A stretch of 64,000 nt of DNA from Corynebacterium cystitidis (GTDB lineage: Bacteria; Actinomycetota; Actinomycetes; Mycobacteriales; Mycobacteriaceae), in NCBI RefSeq assembly GCF_900187295.1, contig NZ_LT906473.1:1674001-1738000 (forward strand). Reading direction: 5' to 3'. A program made the position numbers and the translations under genes. Shown piece by piece: positions 17,992 through 27,980 of this stretch; positions within the stretch are counted from its first letter, which is position 1, and the number at the start of each line of letters is the position of its first letter. Under the pieces are notes generated by a model. That model did no database searches, had not been told where the DNA came from, and saw only the letters and a program-made list of their open reading frames with translations.

Positions 17992-18038
17992 TGTCGCCCA
18001 TACCCTTAAGTGCCCGACACTTGCGGGTATGGGCGACA
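17992..18038. repeat. 47-bp near-perfect palindrome after pgi
   Basis: TGTCGCCCATACCC (17992-18005) pairs exactly with GGGTATGGGCGACA (18025-18038), and the inside pairs again (AAGTG with CACTT around CCCGA). There is no T run, so it is not a classic terminator; it could be a Rho-independent-like RNA stabiliser, a protein site or a cruciform. The right arm contains the ATG of the small ORF 18029-18196. Confidence 0.85.
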
Positions 18039-18196
18039 CCGTTTGTTCTAACACCTATTTCCCCGCGCCAGCGTACGAAATACCGCAAGCGCGCGAGGAG
18101 TTAGCCGCACTGGGGGTATCGCCGGAGCTTATCGACGAGTATCTTGGCATCATTCACGGACGCGCCACCACCAGGCGATATGGCGCGACGTGGTGA
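18029..18196 (+). CDS. small hypothetical protein, 55 aa
   Basis: ATG at 18029 opens a 55-codon frame ending TGA 18194-18196. The protein has an aromatic/Pro N-terminus (NTYFPAPAYEIP), an amphipathic helix-like region (AREELAALGVSPELIDEYLG) and a basic tail (HGRATTRRYGATW). No membrane segment is present. Its start codon lies within the right arm of the hairpin, so translation could be controlled by RNA structure. The ribosome site is unclear. It looks like real coding sequence, but I do not recognise the family. Confidence 0.5.
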   Translation: MGDTVCSNTYFPAPAYEIPQAREELAALGVSPELIDEYLGIIHGRATTRRYGATW

Positions 18197-18207
18197 CTGG
18201 GAGGTGC

Positions 18208-18621
18208 CTACATCTTGATCATGGGTTCCCAGCCGACGGGGATTCGATCACTATCAACGATGCGGCGACCGAACGGGAAGCAGGTCACCGGAATCATACG
18301 GAGGTTGGCGATTGCCAGGGGGATACCAATGATGGTGATGGCCTGAGCCGCCGCGGTGGTGATATGGCCGATGGCTAGCCACAGTCCGGCGATAACAAAC
18401 CAGATGACGTTGCTGATCGTGGAGAACACACCGGTACCTTCGTTGGGTTGGATGACGGAGCGCCCAAAGGGCCACAGAGCGAACTTAGCCATGCGGAATG
18501 ATGCTATGCCCGCAGGAATCGTAATGATGAGGATGCATGCGAGGATGCCGAAAAGGAAGTAGCCGATTGCCAAGGGCAAGCCCGCGAAGATTAGCCAGAT
18601 GATGTTCAGAATAAAGTTCAT
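18208..18621 (-). CDS. YccF domain inner-membrane protein
   Basis: A 137-aa protein with two YccF units, each being paired hydrophobic segments ending in a conserved turn: MNFILNIIWLIFAGLPLAIG with SFRMAKFALWPFGR, then ISNVIWFVIAGLWLAIGHI with NLRMIPVTCFPFGR. Start 18621 replaces a longer upstream frame without signal. The function of the family is unknown. It converges on the small ORF downstream. Confidence 0.88.
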   Translation of the reverse strand: MNFILNIIWLIFAGLPLAIGYFLFGILACILIITIPAGIASFRMAKFALWPFGRSVIQPNEGTGVFSTISNVIWFVIAGLWLAIGHITTAAAQAITIIGIPLAIANLRMIPVTCFPFGRRIVDSDRIPVGWEPMIKM

Positions 18622-18758
18622 AATTTCTAGCCTATAGGATCTGGCTGCCAAGCGATATGGAGGTTGGTTGGCACGCCGAGATAGGTTCCGTTTGAGCGCA
18701 ATCTTTAAGGCAAGATGGACAGGTCTCAAAGGTTCAAAAGTTTTAGAGAGAAGGCTTC

Positions 18759-19406
18759 GTGCAAGGAATCATTGACTGGATCGTCAACCTGATGGAAATT
18801 CTTGGGGCTCCTGGAGTTGGCATTGCCATTTTGCTGGAGAATGTTTTCCCACCAATTCCGTCAGAAGTTGTGCTTCCGCTTGCAGGCTTTACGGTGGCGC
18901 AGGGCTCGCTAAACATGCTGGCTACGTTTATTTGGGCAACGGCTGGCTCGGTGGTGGGCGCTTATTTGCTTTATGGCTTAGGTGCGTGGCTGGGGGCTGA
19001 TCGCCTGCGCCGGATCGCCGATAAGATGTGGCTTGTTGACGCTAACGATGTTGATTCGGCTTTGCACTGGTTTGATAAATATGGTGCGGCCTCGGTATTT
19101 TTCGGACGCTTGATTCCCGGCGTGCGCTCACTTATTTCCATCCCCGCCGGTATTGACCGCATGAATCTTGTGAAGTTTGGCCTGTGGACTTTGGCTGGCT
19201 CCGGAATCTGGAACGCCCTGCTGATTTACTTGGGCTATCTCTTGGGCGACCAGTACACCAAAGTTGCCGACGTGGTCGACCAATACTCGAACATCATCTA
19301 CATCGTCATCGCCGTAGCGCTGATCGCGCTGATCACCTACCTGATCAGGCGCAATAACAAGCGCAAGAAGTCAGACCAGTCCCGCAACCGCCCACCGAAC
19401 AACTAG
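18759..19406 (+). CDS. DedA-family membrane protein
   Basis: A 215-aa DedA (VTT/SNARE-associated) protein. It has the family marks ENVFPPIPSEVVLPLAGF near residue 30 and FFGRLIPGVRSLISIPAG near 120 with the conserved Gly/Arg, and a basic tail (RRNNKRKKSDQ). DedA proteins are lipid scramblase or transporter-like and support membrane homeostasis; several move undecaprenyl phosphate. The GTG start at 18759 follows GAGAGAAGG. Its stop overlaps that of the convergent nei gene. Confidence 0.92.
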   Translation: MQGIIDWIVNLMEILGAPGVGIAILLENVFPPIPSEVVLPLAGFTVAQGSLNMLATFIWATAGSVVGAYLLYGLGAWLGADRLRRIADKMWLVDANDVDSALHWFDKYGAASVFFGRLIPGVRSLISIPAGIDRMNLVKFGLWTLAGSGIWNALLIYLGYLLGDQYTKVADVVDQYSNIIYIVIAVALIALITYLIRRNNKRKKSDQSRNRPPNN

Positions 19407-20197
19407 CCGTAGGGCTGGCAGTGCGGGCACCACCAGATCACGCGTTCAAGATCCCCGTCTCCCCCGAGGAATCCCTTGGTAATCAAGGTGGTGCACCGCC
19501 TACAAGGCTTGTTGTTGCGGCCGAATACGTAAGCTGTTTCCCCGGCTCGCTTGACTCCTGTGGTAACGCGGACCGGGGAATCTTTGTTGGCCCACATGAG
19601 TCTGCGCGAGATGTCGAGGATTTTTCGCACGTCAACCACCCGGACCTTCCGCGCTGGGTGGATCCCAGCGATGAAGCAGATTTCGGCGCGATACTCGTTA
19701 CCAATTCCTGCCACATTCTTTTGGTCAAGCAGCGCGCGCCCGATTTCCATGTCGGGCTGTGCCTCGATGCGTCGCACGGCTTCGTCGATGTCCCACTCTG
19801 GGGCGAGAATATCAGGACCCAAATAACTAACTCGCTGCTGGTAATCACGCGCGGGATAGATGTCGACCAGCCCTAGCCAGTGCCCCACCACCTCAATATT
19901 ACGGGAGTGTTCGTCGTTAAGCTCAAGCACGACGCGCGCGGAATGTCCCGGTTTGCGCCACCGCGTCCCGGCGCGATGGATTGCCCAGGTGCCTTCCATT
20001 TTGAGGTGGGTCTGCAGGATGTCACTGCCGAACTGCATAAACAGGTGCTTTCCGTAGGGCCACACTTTGTTGCAGGTCAGACCAGTGAAGTCGACGGTAG
20101 CGAAGCTGGGCCAGCGGATCGAGCAGCGCGTGACTTCGCGGCCTTCCATGAAGTTGAGGCGTTTGGCTAGTTGGTAAACGGAATCACCCTCGGGCAT
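19403..20197 (-). CDS. Fpg/Nei-family DNA glycosylase (endonuclease VIII-like)
   Basis: A 264-aa base-excision enzyme. Mature N-terminus PEGDSVYQLAKRL gives the catalytic Pro2 and Glu3 of the Nei branch. It has the H2TH region (LLDQKNVAGIGNEYRAEICF) and a C-terminal zinc finger CRRCTTLITKG...CPHC. Start 20197 is fixed by the need for PEG at the N-terminus. The actinobacterial Nei subfamilies differ in lesion choice (oxidised pyrimidines most likely). It is tail-to-tail with dedA, overlapping by 3 bp. Confidence 0.93.
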   Translation of the reverse strand: MPEGDSVYQLAKRLNFMEGREVTRCSIRWPSFATVDFTGLTCNKVWPYGKHLFMQFGSDILQTHLKMEGTWAIHRAGTRWRKPGHSARVVLELNDEHSRNIEVVGHWLGLVDIYPARDYQQRVSYLGPDILAPEWDIDEAVRRIEAQPDMEIGRALLDQKNVAGIGNEYRAEICFIAGIHPARKVRVVDVRKILDISRRLMWANKDSPVRVTTGVKRAGETAYVFGRNNKPCRRCTTLITKGFLGGDGDLERVIWWCPHCQPYG

Positions 20198-20317
20198 GCT
20201 TGTGACAGTAGCCCACGGCAAGCCCTACCCCCTCCCACACCCCCAGCGAACCCGTTTAAGAAATTTTATTGTCCATACACCTTTTCCTTAGGTGTGGCCC
20301 AGGCTAGACTCAGTGTT

Positions 20318-20719
20318 ATGTTCTTCTTCAACACTGTCTTTCCAATACTTCCTGCTCTCATTGCTCTGCTTTTCGGGATATCCCCTCTCCAGACTCCCAC
20401 TCCTGCTCCTGCACCGATCGTGATTGACGGACCTACCGAACCTGACATGTACAGTGGCTACCGTTATCAACAGATCGACGACACCACGCTCGAAGTAAGC
20501 TTTTGGCACCCTAATGGGTGCCCCCCGCTGCTTGATACCACCGTCTCAGAAACCCACGATACTGTGACCATCACGTTTGTTGAGGTTCCGGCCGACCCGA
20601 ACGAGGAACAATTGATGTGCCACCAAGCGTTTATTGAGGTTTTCTCTACAGTTAATCTTGACTCTCCACTCGGTGATCGCAACGTCATTATCGAGGGCCC
20701 GCTGACGCAGGGGGCTTAG
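20318..20719 (+). CDS. small secreted protein of unknown function
   Basis: A 133-aa protein starting MFFFNTVFPILPALIALLFG, an export signal or anchor, then a Pro/Thr linker (TPTPAPAPIV) and a beta-rich domain with two cysteines (NGCPPLL; LMCHQAF) that could pair. The start at 20318 is chosen because the upstream frame has no signal and would overlap nei. It is convergent with lhr, 13 bp apart. I do not recognise the family. Confidence 0.7.
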   Translation: MFFFNTVFPILPALIALLFGISPLQTPTPAPAPIVIDGPTEPDMYSGYRYQQIDDTTLEVSFWHPNGCPPLLDTTVSETHDTVTITFVEVPADPNEEQLMCHQAFIEVFSTVNLDSPLGDRNVIIEGPLTQGA

Positions 20720-20732
20720 ACGCCGGGAAGGA

Positions 20733-23700
20733 TTAACTGAGCTCTTCGATCGCTTCAGCAACCGTGCGTCCACGCTTTTTGCTTGTCGACGAGCCGCCGC
20801 GCCCACCAATTTTCGCGCCACGAGGAGTAACTGCGGCCCCATAATCGCGCAAAATGTATGCGCTTTCACCGTTCAAGCGCTCCACATTCAACGGGGCGAT
20901 CCGCCCGTGGCTTACCTCGTCGTGAAGTGCACTTACAACCACACCCATGGGGTCTCCTATCCCTTCAGGGAAGCCTTCGAAGAAGGTGGTCATGGTCTTG
21001 CCACCACGAGTAACGTGGGCAGCCAACAACCCGTCGATCAGCACCACCAACGCCCCCGCGCTGCGAGTTGGGCCTTGCTCGGGCCACGGCAGGGCTGCGC
21101 CATATGGGTTGGCGGGGTCGGTGGCTGCCAGCACGTGGACTTTAGGTTCGCGTGCGCCAGATGGCCAGCCGACAACGTCGTCGGTGTCTTGGTGTCCGCG
21201 CAGCCGGTCGATCACGGCGGGAGTGGAGAATTGGGAGGCACCCAAACCCTCCACGAGGTATCCGCGCATCGCTTTGCCTGATTCCTCGAAACCACTTAAA
21301 ACCTTGTATGCCAGGGCAAAACCGCCGATCACGTCTTCGGAAACTACGGAGCCACGGGTGACTACGCCGTAGCGGTCCAGCCAGGCCTCCCCCTGCGCCA
21401 CTGACCGCGTGGTGGCGTCAGTATCTGGTGCAGGGGTCGCAGCCCAACGCCCTGCCATGTCCGGTGGTGTCACTGGGGCGAACGAGTTGCGCCCCATGCG
21501 CACCCGCGAGCGTGATGGGCGGCGCTTGACCTTGTGCGCCGTCTTTCCACCGGACAGCCTGGCGCGGATCGGTGCGAACGAGTCTGGTGCAATCTGTCCT
21601 GCTTCAACAAGGTCCCACATTGCCTCACGTAAATCCTCGGTGGTGGTGCCTTCCAGAAAGTCTGTAAACAAGAATCCGCCCCCGCCGCGCATGCGCTCCA
21701 TCACGCGTTGCTGGGTCAGGCTCAGCATGGGTTCGTCGCTCTGCGGCATGAGTTGCTCTGCGTAGTCGGCAGGCAGCAGCCTAATCCACGGGTCACCCGC
21801 GCCGGCCTTGCCAGCACCGACGATGAGCACTTCGCCAGACAAGGTGAGTTCATCGAGCATGAGTGGTGAGTAGTCGCCCACTCGCGAGGGCAGCACCAAG
21901 GATTCCCAAGCGCTTGCCGGCAGGCGCACACCGGCTAGCTGCTCAATCACCGTGTATACGCCGTCGGCACCACGCAAGGCTGGGCGTACCCCATGTTCTG
22001 CAACGTTGGCCCAGTCCACAGTAAATCGTGCGAACGCGGATTGGGTCACCGGCCTAGTTTGGGCCCGTGCCGCGGCCAGCGAGCGTGAGCGGATGATCCG
22101 CAGCACCTCAGCGGCGACGTATTCCTGCTCGTCGATGCCTTGCCGGTAGCGCCCTTCGATCACCTTGTCTGCATCCACCAGCGGTTGCAGTGCCGAATAG
22201 GCCGCCCCGACTGCCAGACCAAAGGCATCCGCCACATCGCGCAGGGTAAACGGGCCGCGGGTGCGCACCCACCTGCCCACTAGCTGCTGCAGCGCATCTT
22301 CCACGGTGTCTACTTGGGCGGCCACCCCCGGTGGCACGGGCACACCCAACCCGTCACGCAGCAGCGGTGCATCCTGTACCTGCGCCACATGCTCGTGCCC
22401 ACCGATGCGCACCCGCATAATCCGCCCGGCCAGCGACTGCTCCAGCGCATTCAATGGCACGGTTGTGTAGTCCGCTAGGTCGTCGATACGCACCGGGCCA
22501 GTCATGCGCAACGTGTCGGCGAATTGTTCCGCAGTGGCAGCTTTACCTACCCGCCGTAGCGACGCATCAACTTCGGCAATGATCTCCGCATCAAGCAGCT
22601 CGCGCAGCTCAACGGTGCCCAGTAGCTTGGCCAGCAACGCTGGGTCCAGGGCCAACGCCGCCGCGCGCTTTTCGGCGAGGGGCGTATCCCCTTCGTACAT
22701 GAATGCGCCGGTGTAGTTGAACAATAACGAAGATGCGAAAGGGCTGGGTTGATCGGTGGTGACCTCAGCGATCCGCACCTTGCGGGTATTGAGCTGCCCC
22801 ATCACGTCCTCGAGCGCGGGCAGATCGTAAACGTCCTGCAAACATTCGCGAACCGTCTCCAAGATGATGGGGAATGAGGGATACTTGCGCGCCACATCCA
22901 GCAATTGTTCCGCACGTTGGCGTTGCTGCCACAACGGCGCACGTTTGCCTGGATTTCTGCGTGGCAGCAGCAAAGCACGGGCTGCACATTCACGGAAACG
23001 GGAGGCAAACAGCGCGGAATTACCTACCTGATCAGTGACGATCTCGGCAATTTCGTCCGCATCGAACACAAACAGCGAGCCGTCCGGTTCTTTATCCATC
23101 TGGGGCAGACGCAGCACGATGCCGTCATCGCCCGCCACCGCTTGGGCATCCATGCCGGTTTCCTGCGCGATCCGCCACCCAGTCGCCAGCGCCCACGCCG
23201 CGTTCACACCCTTGCCAAATGGGGTGTGTAGAACCACACGCCAGTCTCCCAGCTCGTCGGTGAACCTCTCGAGCACCAGTGTGGTGTCATCCGGGATCAC
23301 ACCGGTGGCTTCGGCTTGCTCCGCCAAGTATTGCGCCAGGTTTGACTTTGCTTTGGCATCCAGGCTCTTATCGACGATCGCGTGGTCTACGTAGGCCTGT
23401 CGTCGATACGCGCCAACCGCCTTTCCTAGCTCATAGGGCCTGCCTTGCGCATCCCCTGTCCAAAAAGGAAGCCGACCAGTGTGCCCCGGGGCTGGGGTGA
23501 CTTGGACTTGGTCGCGGGTGATGTTCTCGATACGCCAGCTCGACGCTCCCAGAGTGAACACGTCACCCACGCGGGATTCGTACACCATTTCCTCGTCGAG
23601 CTCACCAACGCGGCGTGGTGCCTTGCCCGATCCGGATCTTCCTCCGCCTTCTTCTCCTCCGTGTCGTCTTCCGCCGTCTTCCGAACTTGTGAGGAAGACC

Positions 23701-25409
23701 CCAAACATGCCGCGGTCCGGGATAGTGCCGGCGTTAGTCACGGCCACGCGCTGGGCGCCGGGCCGGGCGCGCAGGATGGTGCCGTCAAGGATGGCGCGGG
23801 GCTTCAAATCCGCAAAATCAGTAGACGGGTACACACCTGTCACAAGGTCGATCACTGAGTCAAAAACTTCGCGCGCCAAATCGCGGTAAGGCCACGCGCG
23901 GCACACGGTCTCATACCACTCGTCTACCTCGATGTCTTCCACGGCAATCGCCGCCACGGTCTGTTGCGCCAGCACATCCAGTGGATTGCGTGGTGTACGC
24001 AGCTCCTCGATCAGGCCCTCACGCATCCGCGGCACGGTCACGGCGGTCTGCACCAGATCAGAACGATGCTTCGGGTAAAACGAGCCGTGGCTGACCGCCC
24101 CCACCTGGTGCCCGGCGCGACCCACACGCTGCAGGCCGGAGGCCACCGACGGTGGTGATTCCACCTGCACCACCAGCTCCACCGCACCCATATCAATGCC
24201 CAGTTCCAGCGAGCTGGTGGCCACCACCGCTTTCAGCGTGCCTTCCTTGAGCATGCGCTCGGTCATGGCGCGCTCGTCCTTGCTCACACTGCCGTGGTGC
24301 GCACGTGCGATCACGGGTGCAGCATGTCCTGCGGTATCGCTTGGCTTCATCAGCTGGGCCGGCGGTCGACGTTCGGGCGCGCTTAACGACGCCGGATCGT
24401 GCTCAACTGCCCACCTCTCGTTGAGCTGCGATGTCAATCGTTCTGCCGTGCGCCTGGAATTCACAAACACCAAGGTGGAGCGGTGCGCCATGATCTCGTC
24501 GTAAAGCTGTGCTTCAATGTGGGGCCAGATGGACTTTGAGGCGCCAGCTCCTGCGTCGCTGGCCGGAAAAGCAGCTCCTGCCTCGCCTAGGCCCAGTTGA
24601 TCATCGACGATGGAGTCGCCGATCATACTTGCTTCTTCAGGCACAGGTAGATCACTCATGTCGTCGACAGGCACGCGGACGTGGAGTTCCCATTTCTTTT
24701 CCGCGGTCGGGTTGATAATTGTGGTGTTCTCACCCAGGAAGTTGGCCACTGCGTCGAGTGGTCGCACGGTAGCTGAAAGCCCGATGCGCTGAAAATTTCC
24801 GGCGATGCGGCGCAGACGCTCCAAGGTCAAGGTGAGGTGCACGCCACGTTTGGTGCCGGCCAGGGCGTGGATTTCGTCGATGATCACGGTGTGCACGTCT
24901 TTGAGGATCGCTGCTGCTTTGGAGGTCAACATCAGGTAAGCGGATTCCGGCGTGGTGATCAGGATGTCAGGTGGTTTGCGCACCTGGCGGTTGCGTTCTG
25001 ATTGTGGGGTGTCTCCGCTGCGCACGGCCACGGAGATATCTGGCATCGGCCGACCCATTCGTTGCGCTACTCGCGCGATACCGCTCAATGGTGCGCGCAA
25101 GTTATTCTCCACGTCGACGCCGAGGGCCTTCAATGGAGAGATATAGAGCACTGTGACGCCGCGGGTTTCGGAACCTGTTGCGCGCCCAACAGGCAGTACC
25201 TGTTGGCCGTCGCGCTCTACTAGTGAGTTCAGTGACCACAAAAATGCTGCCAGAGTTTTACCGGAGCCGGTAGGTGCCACCACCAGGGAGTTTTCACCAG
25301 CGGAGATCGCTGTCCATGCCTCTGTTTGGACGGCGGTAGGGCCTGCGAAAACTTCTGAAAACCACGTGGCCACCTGTGGGTGGAATCGGCCCAGAATGTT
25401 TTCGCTCAT
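20733..25409 (-). CDS. lhr: large ATP-dependent helicase Lhr
   Basis: A 1558-aa helicase of the actinobacterial full-length Lhr type. The core has Walker A APTGSGKT (45-52), DEIH (IIDEIHALAGTKRG), motif III GLSATV and motif VI LQRVGRAGHQVG, then winged-helix and beta-barrel core domains and the long Lhr-CTD (about 870-1558). M. smegmatis Lhr is a 3'-5' translocase that prefers RNA:DNA hybrids and is linked to mitomycin C resistance. A low-complexity Gly/Arg loop (GGRRHGGEEGGGRSG) lies near residue 575. The tail is basic (TSKKRGRTVAEA). The length is normal for the group. Confidence 0.95.
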   Translation of the reverse strand: MSENILGRFHPQVATWFSEVFAGPTAVQTEAWTAISAGENSLVVAPTGSGKTLAAFLWSLNSLVERDGQQVLPVGRATGSETRGVTVLYISPLKALGVDVENNLRAPLSGIARVAQRMGRPMPDISVAVRSGDTPQSERNRQVRKPPDILITTPESAYLMLTSKAAAILKDVHTVIIDEIHALAGTKRGVHLTLTLERLRRIAGNFQRIGLSATVRPLDAVANFLGENTTIINPTAEKKWELHVRVPVDDMSDLPVPEEASMIGDSIVDDQLGLGEAGAAFPASDAGAGASKSIWPHIEAQLYDEIMAHRSTLVFVNSRRTAERLTSQLNERWAVEHDPASLSAPERRPPAQLMKPSDTAGHAAPVIARAHHGSVSKDERAMTERMLKEGTLKAVVATSSLELGIDMGAVELVVQVESPPSVASGLQRVGRAGHQVGAVSHGSFYPKHRSDLVQTAVTVPRMREGLIEELRTPRNPLDVLAQQTVAAIAVEDIEVDEWYETVCRAWPYRDLAREVFDSVIDLVTGVYPSTDFADLKPRAILDGTILRARPGAQRVAVTNAGTIPDRGMFGVFLTSSEDGGRRHGGEEGGGRSGSGKAPRRVGELDEEMVYESRVGDVFTLGASSWRIENITRDQVQVTPAPGHTGRLPFWTGDAQGRPYELGKAVGAYRRQAYVDHAIVDKSLDAKAKSNLAQYLAEQAEATGVIPDDTTLVLERFTDELGDWRVVLHTPFGKGVNAAWALATGWRIAQETGMDAQAVAGDDGIVLRLPQMDKEPDGSLFVFDADEIAEIVTDQVGNSALFASRFRECAARALLLPRRNPGKRAPLWQQRQRAEQLLDVARKYPSFPIILETVRECLQDVYDLPALEDVMGQLNTRKVRIAEVTTDQPSPFASSLLFNYTGAFMYEGDTPLAEKRAAALALDPALLAKLLGTVELRELLDAEIIAEVDASLRRVGKAATAEQFADTLRMTGPVRIDDLADYTTVPLNALEQSLAGRIMRVRIGGHEHVAQVQDAPLLRDGLGVPVPPGVAAQVDTVEDALQQLVGRWVRTRGPFTLRDVADAFGLAVGAAYSALQPLVDADKVIEGRYRQGIDEQEYVAAEVLRIIRSRSLAAARAQTRPVTQSAFARFTVDWANVAEHGVRPALRGADGVYTVIEQLAGVRLPASAWESLVLPSRVGDYSPLMLDELTLSGEVLIVGAGKAGAGDPWIRLLPADYAEQLMPQSDEPMLSLTQQRVMERMRGGGGFLFTDFLEGTTTEDLREAMWDLVEAGQIAPDSFAPIRARLSGGKTAHKVKRRPSRSRVRMGRNSFAPVTPPDMAGRWAATPAPDTDATTRSVAQGEAWLDRYGVVTRGSVVSEDVIGGFALAYKVLSGFEESGKAMRGYLVEGLGASQFSTPAVIDRLRGHQDTDDVVGWPSGAREPKVHVLAATDPANPYGAALPWPEQGPTRSAGALVVLIDGLLAAHVTRGGKTMTTFFEGFPEGIGDPMGVVVSALHDEVSHGRIAPLNVERLNGESAYILRDYGAAVTPRGAKIGGRGGSSTSKKRGRTVAEAIEELS

Positions 25410-25504
25410 GGGACTACTTTAGCCTTCTTGGGCCCTGTTAAGCCTCTGGGCGTGTAGTCGCGGTTAGTACCCGCAATTCGGTGACGCACGGTAGTCTGGG
25501 AACC

Positions 25505-26269
25505 ATGACCGCTCAGTATTCTGATTCTCGGCTGACAAACCTTATCGCCCAGGGCACCGGTGAGATCCTGAAGGGGATTCGCGGCGTGGGTACGCTGCGT
25601 GGCCGCGAGCTCGGCGAGGCTGGTGATGATCTTGCGCAAAACTGGATCGCGCGTGTGCTGCGCCAGCACCGCCCCGATGATGGCTTCCTGTCGGAGGAAG
25701 CTGCCGATAACCCAACCCGTTTGGATAAAGACCGTGTGTGGATCGTCGACCCGCTCGATGGCACAAAGGAGTTTGCTACCGGACGCCAGGACTGGGCGGT
25801 GCACATTGCTTTGGTGATTGATGGTGTACCGAAGCATGCTGCTGTGGGGCTGCCGGACTTGGGCGTGGTGTTTAAGTCGTCGGATGTGCGCCACGTGTCT
25901 GGCCCGTTTGCGGGCAAGATCGCGATTTCTCGTAATCGTCCGCCGAAGATCGCAGACCATGTTGCCCAGGGCCTCGGTTTTGAGGTGGATGGGTTGGGTT
26001 CGGCTGGCGCGAAGGCGATGCATGTGCTGCTGGGAGACCATGACGCCTATGTGCACGCTGGTGGCCAGTATGAGTGGGATCAGGCAGCACCGGTTGGTGT
26101 CGCGCTGGCTGCTGGCCTGCACGCCTCCCGCCTCAATGGCGATCCACTGCGATATAACAATGAGGATACTTATATCCCGGATTTGTTGATCTGTCGGCCT
26201 GAGTTGGCGGACCAGATCCTGGAGTTGACTAACGCTTACCTGGACGAGCACGGCAGCTTCGAGGGTTAA
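25505..26269 (+). CDS. cysQ: inositol-monophosphatase family phosphatase, CysQ-like
   Basis: A 254-aa Mg-dependent phosphatase. The metal and substrate motifs are [27 protein letters not shown] and, at the C-terminal side, [23 protein letters not shown]. The overall text is closest to M. tuberculosis CysQ (Rv2131c), which removes the 3' phosphate from PAP/PAPS; histidinol-phosphatase activity is the main alternative in this superfamily. The start at 25505 (MTAQYSDS) excludes an upstream extension. It is divergent from lhr and upstream of thyA. Confidence 0.82.
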   Translation: MTAQYSDSRLTNLIAQGTGEILKGIRGVGTLRGRELGEAGDDLAQNWIARVLRQHRPDDGFLSEEAADNPTRLDKDRVWIVDPLDGTKEFATGRQDWAVHIALVIDGVPKHAAVGLPDLGVVFKSSDVRHVSGPFAGKIAISRNRPPKIADHVAQGLGFEVDGLGSAGAKAMHVLLGDHDAYVHAGGQYEWDQAAPVGVALAAGLHASRLNGDPLRYNNEDTYIPDLLICRPELADQILELTNAYLDEHGSFEG

Positions 26270-26336
26270 GTTTAAGCTCACTTTATCACTTGCCGACGAT
26301 TCCCCTGCCGCACTTTTTGGCGGTAAGGTTGCGGTC

Positions 26337-27137
26337 ATGACTGTGCCTACTCCCTATGAGGATCTTCTCCAAGACATTCTTGATAATGGCCAGGCCAAGG
26401 GCGACCGCACGGGTACTGGCACCCGCAGCGTGTTTGGCCGCCAGATCCGCTACAACCTTGCCCACTCATTCCCCCTGTTGACCACCAAGAAGGTGTTCTT
26501 CAAGGGGGTTGTCGGCGAGTTGTTGTGGTTCTTGCAGGGCGATTCCAACGTGCAGTGGCTGCAAGACAACAACATCAAGATTTGGGATGAGTGGGCCAGC
26601 GAAGATGGCGAGTTGGGCCCTGTCTATGGCGTGCAGTGGCGCAGCTGGCCCACCCCGGACGGTAGCCACATTGACCAAATTCAGGGTGCGCTGAACACGT
26701 TGCGCAGCAATCCTGATTCGCGCCGCAATATTGTCTCGGCGTGGAATGTGGCGGAGCTGGACAAGATGGCGCTGCTGCCCTGCCACTTGCTGTTTCAGTT
26801 GTATGTGGTTGACGGTACGCTGTCGATGCAGGTCTACCAGCGCTCCGCAGACATGTTTTTAGGTGTGCCGTTTAACATCGCGTCCTATTCTTTGCTCACT
26901 CACATGTTTGCCCAGCAGGCAGGCCTGGATGTTGGTGAGCTGATTTGGACAGGCGGGGACTGCCACATCTACAACAATCACGTTGAGCAGGTACGCGAGC
27001 AGCTTTCGCGTGAGGCCCGCCCGTACCCACAGCTGAAACTGAACAAGGCGGCGTCGATCTTTGAGTACTCCTTCGACGATATTTCTGTGGAAGGGTATGA
27101 CCCACACCCGAAGATTTCTGCCCCGGTGTCGGTATGA
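26337..27137 (+). CDS. thyA: thymidylate synthase
   Basis: ThyA makes dTMP from dUMP with 5,10-methylene-THF, leaving dihydrofolate for DfrA. The 266-aa protein has the dUMP-binding Arg loop ([11 protein letters not shown]), the catalytic Cys149 in [32 protein letters not shown] and HIYNNHVEQ. Its last 4 nt (ATGA) overlap the dfrA start, a translationally coupled pair. All key residues are present. Confidence 0.97.
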   Translation: MTVPTPYEDLLQDILDNGQAKGDRTGTGTRSVFGRQIRYNLAHSFPLLTTKKVFFKGVVGELLWFLQGDSNVQWLQDNNIKIWDEWASEDGELGPVYGVQWRSWPTPDGSHIDQIQGALNTLRSNPDSRRNIVSAWNVAELDKMALLPCHLLFQLYVVDGTLSMQVYQRSADMFLGVPFNIASYSLLTHMFAQQAGLDVGELIWTGGDCHIYNNHVEQVREQLSREARPYPQLKLNKAASIFEYSFDDISVEGYDPHPKISAPVSV

Positions 27138-27688
27138 TTGGCGCGATTTGGGCCCAGTCCCTTGATGGTGTGATCGGCGACGGCCGTACAATGCCGTGGC
27201 ACCTGCCCGAGGATCTGCGCCATTTCAAGGAAACCACCTTAGGTTATCCCGTGATCATGGGCAGGCGCACATGGGAGTCGCTGCCGAAGAGACCACTGCC
27301 GGGCCGCGATAACTTCGTCGTGTCCTCGCGTGAGGCCGGTCAGTGGTCGAATGGCGCTTTCGTGGTCCCTGATGTTCCCCAGTTGGACACTGACGCGTGG
27401 ATTCTCGGCGGGCCGCAGCTCTGGGAGTCCTACATGGATTGGTTGGACGTCATCGAGATCACGCTTATCGACGCCCACGTCGCCGAGCATTACGGTAAGC
27501 GGGCAGTCATGGCCCCACGGGTACCTGAGCACCTGTTTGCCTTGATGTTGGACACCGAGTGGATCACGTCGGAGAAAGGCAAGCTTGTCCTGCCAGGGGT
27601 TGCTGACTCAGCCGAGGATAAATTACAGGAGCCGCTACGTTACCGGTTCCTCCGCTATGAACGAAAGGTTGCAAAAGATAATGTCTGA
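27134..27688 (+). CDS. dfrA: dihydrofolate reductase
   Basis: DfrA regenerates THF from the DHF produced by ThyA and is the trimethoprim target. It begins [20 protein letters not shown], with active-site acidic residue in [12 protein letters not shown], then [11 protein letters not shown] and [10 protein letters not shown]. At 184 aa it is about 20 residues longer than average because of an extra C-terminal stretch. It overlaps thyA by 4 bp and the glutaredoxin gene by 8 bp. Confidence 0.96.
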   Translation: MIGAIWAQSLDGVIGDGRTMPWHLPEDLRHFKETTLGYPVIMGRRTWESLPKRPLPGRDNFVVSSREAGQWSNGAFVVPDVPQLDTDAWILGGPQLWESYMDWLDVIEITLIDAHVAEHYGKRAVMAPRVPEHLFALMLDTEWITSEKGKLVLPGVADSAEDKLQEPLRYRFLRYERKVAKDNV

Positions 27689-27953
27689 GCAAACAAATCA
27701 CGTCACCATGTACCTGACCGATTGGTGCCCGCACTGCGCGAAGCTGCGCAAGCATCTGGATCGCACTGAGACCCCGTACGCCACCATCGACATTGAGGCC
27801 GAGGGCAATGAGGAAGCAGCCGAGTGGGTGAAGTCAGTTAATGACGGTAATGCTGTCGTTCCAACCATCCGCTACTCGGATGACACCCACGAGACCAACC
27901 CGCGCGCATCCGCGGTGCGTGCGAAACTCCGCGAGCTGACGGGCGAGGCTTAA
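27681..27953 (+). CDS. glutaredoxin-like protein, mycoredoxin type
   Basis: A 90-aa thioredoxin-fold protein with a CPHC active site ([10 protein letters not shown]), the cis-Pro segment [12 protein letters not shown] and a C-terminal helix. This matches actinobacterial mycoredoxins, which reduce mycothiol-mixed disulfides. ATG 27681 lies inside the end of dfrA with an AAAGG site upstream. It forms the third gene of the thyA-dfrA operon. Confidence 0.85.
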   Translation: MSEQTNHVTMYLTDWCPHCAKLRKHLDRTETPYATIDIEAEGNEEAAEWVKSVNDGNAVVPTIRYSDDTHETNPRASAVRAKLRELTGEA

Positions 27954-27980
27954 GCACTAGCGGAGTACGGCCACGCTCCG

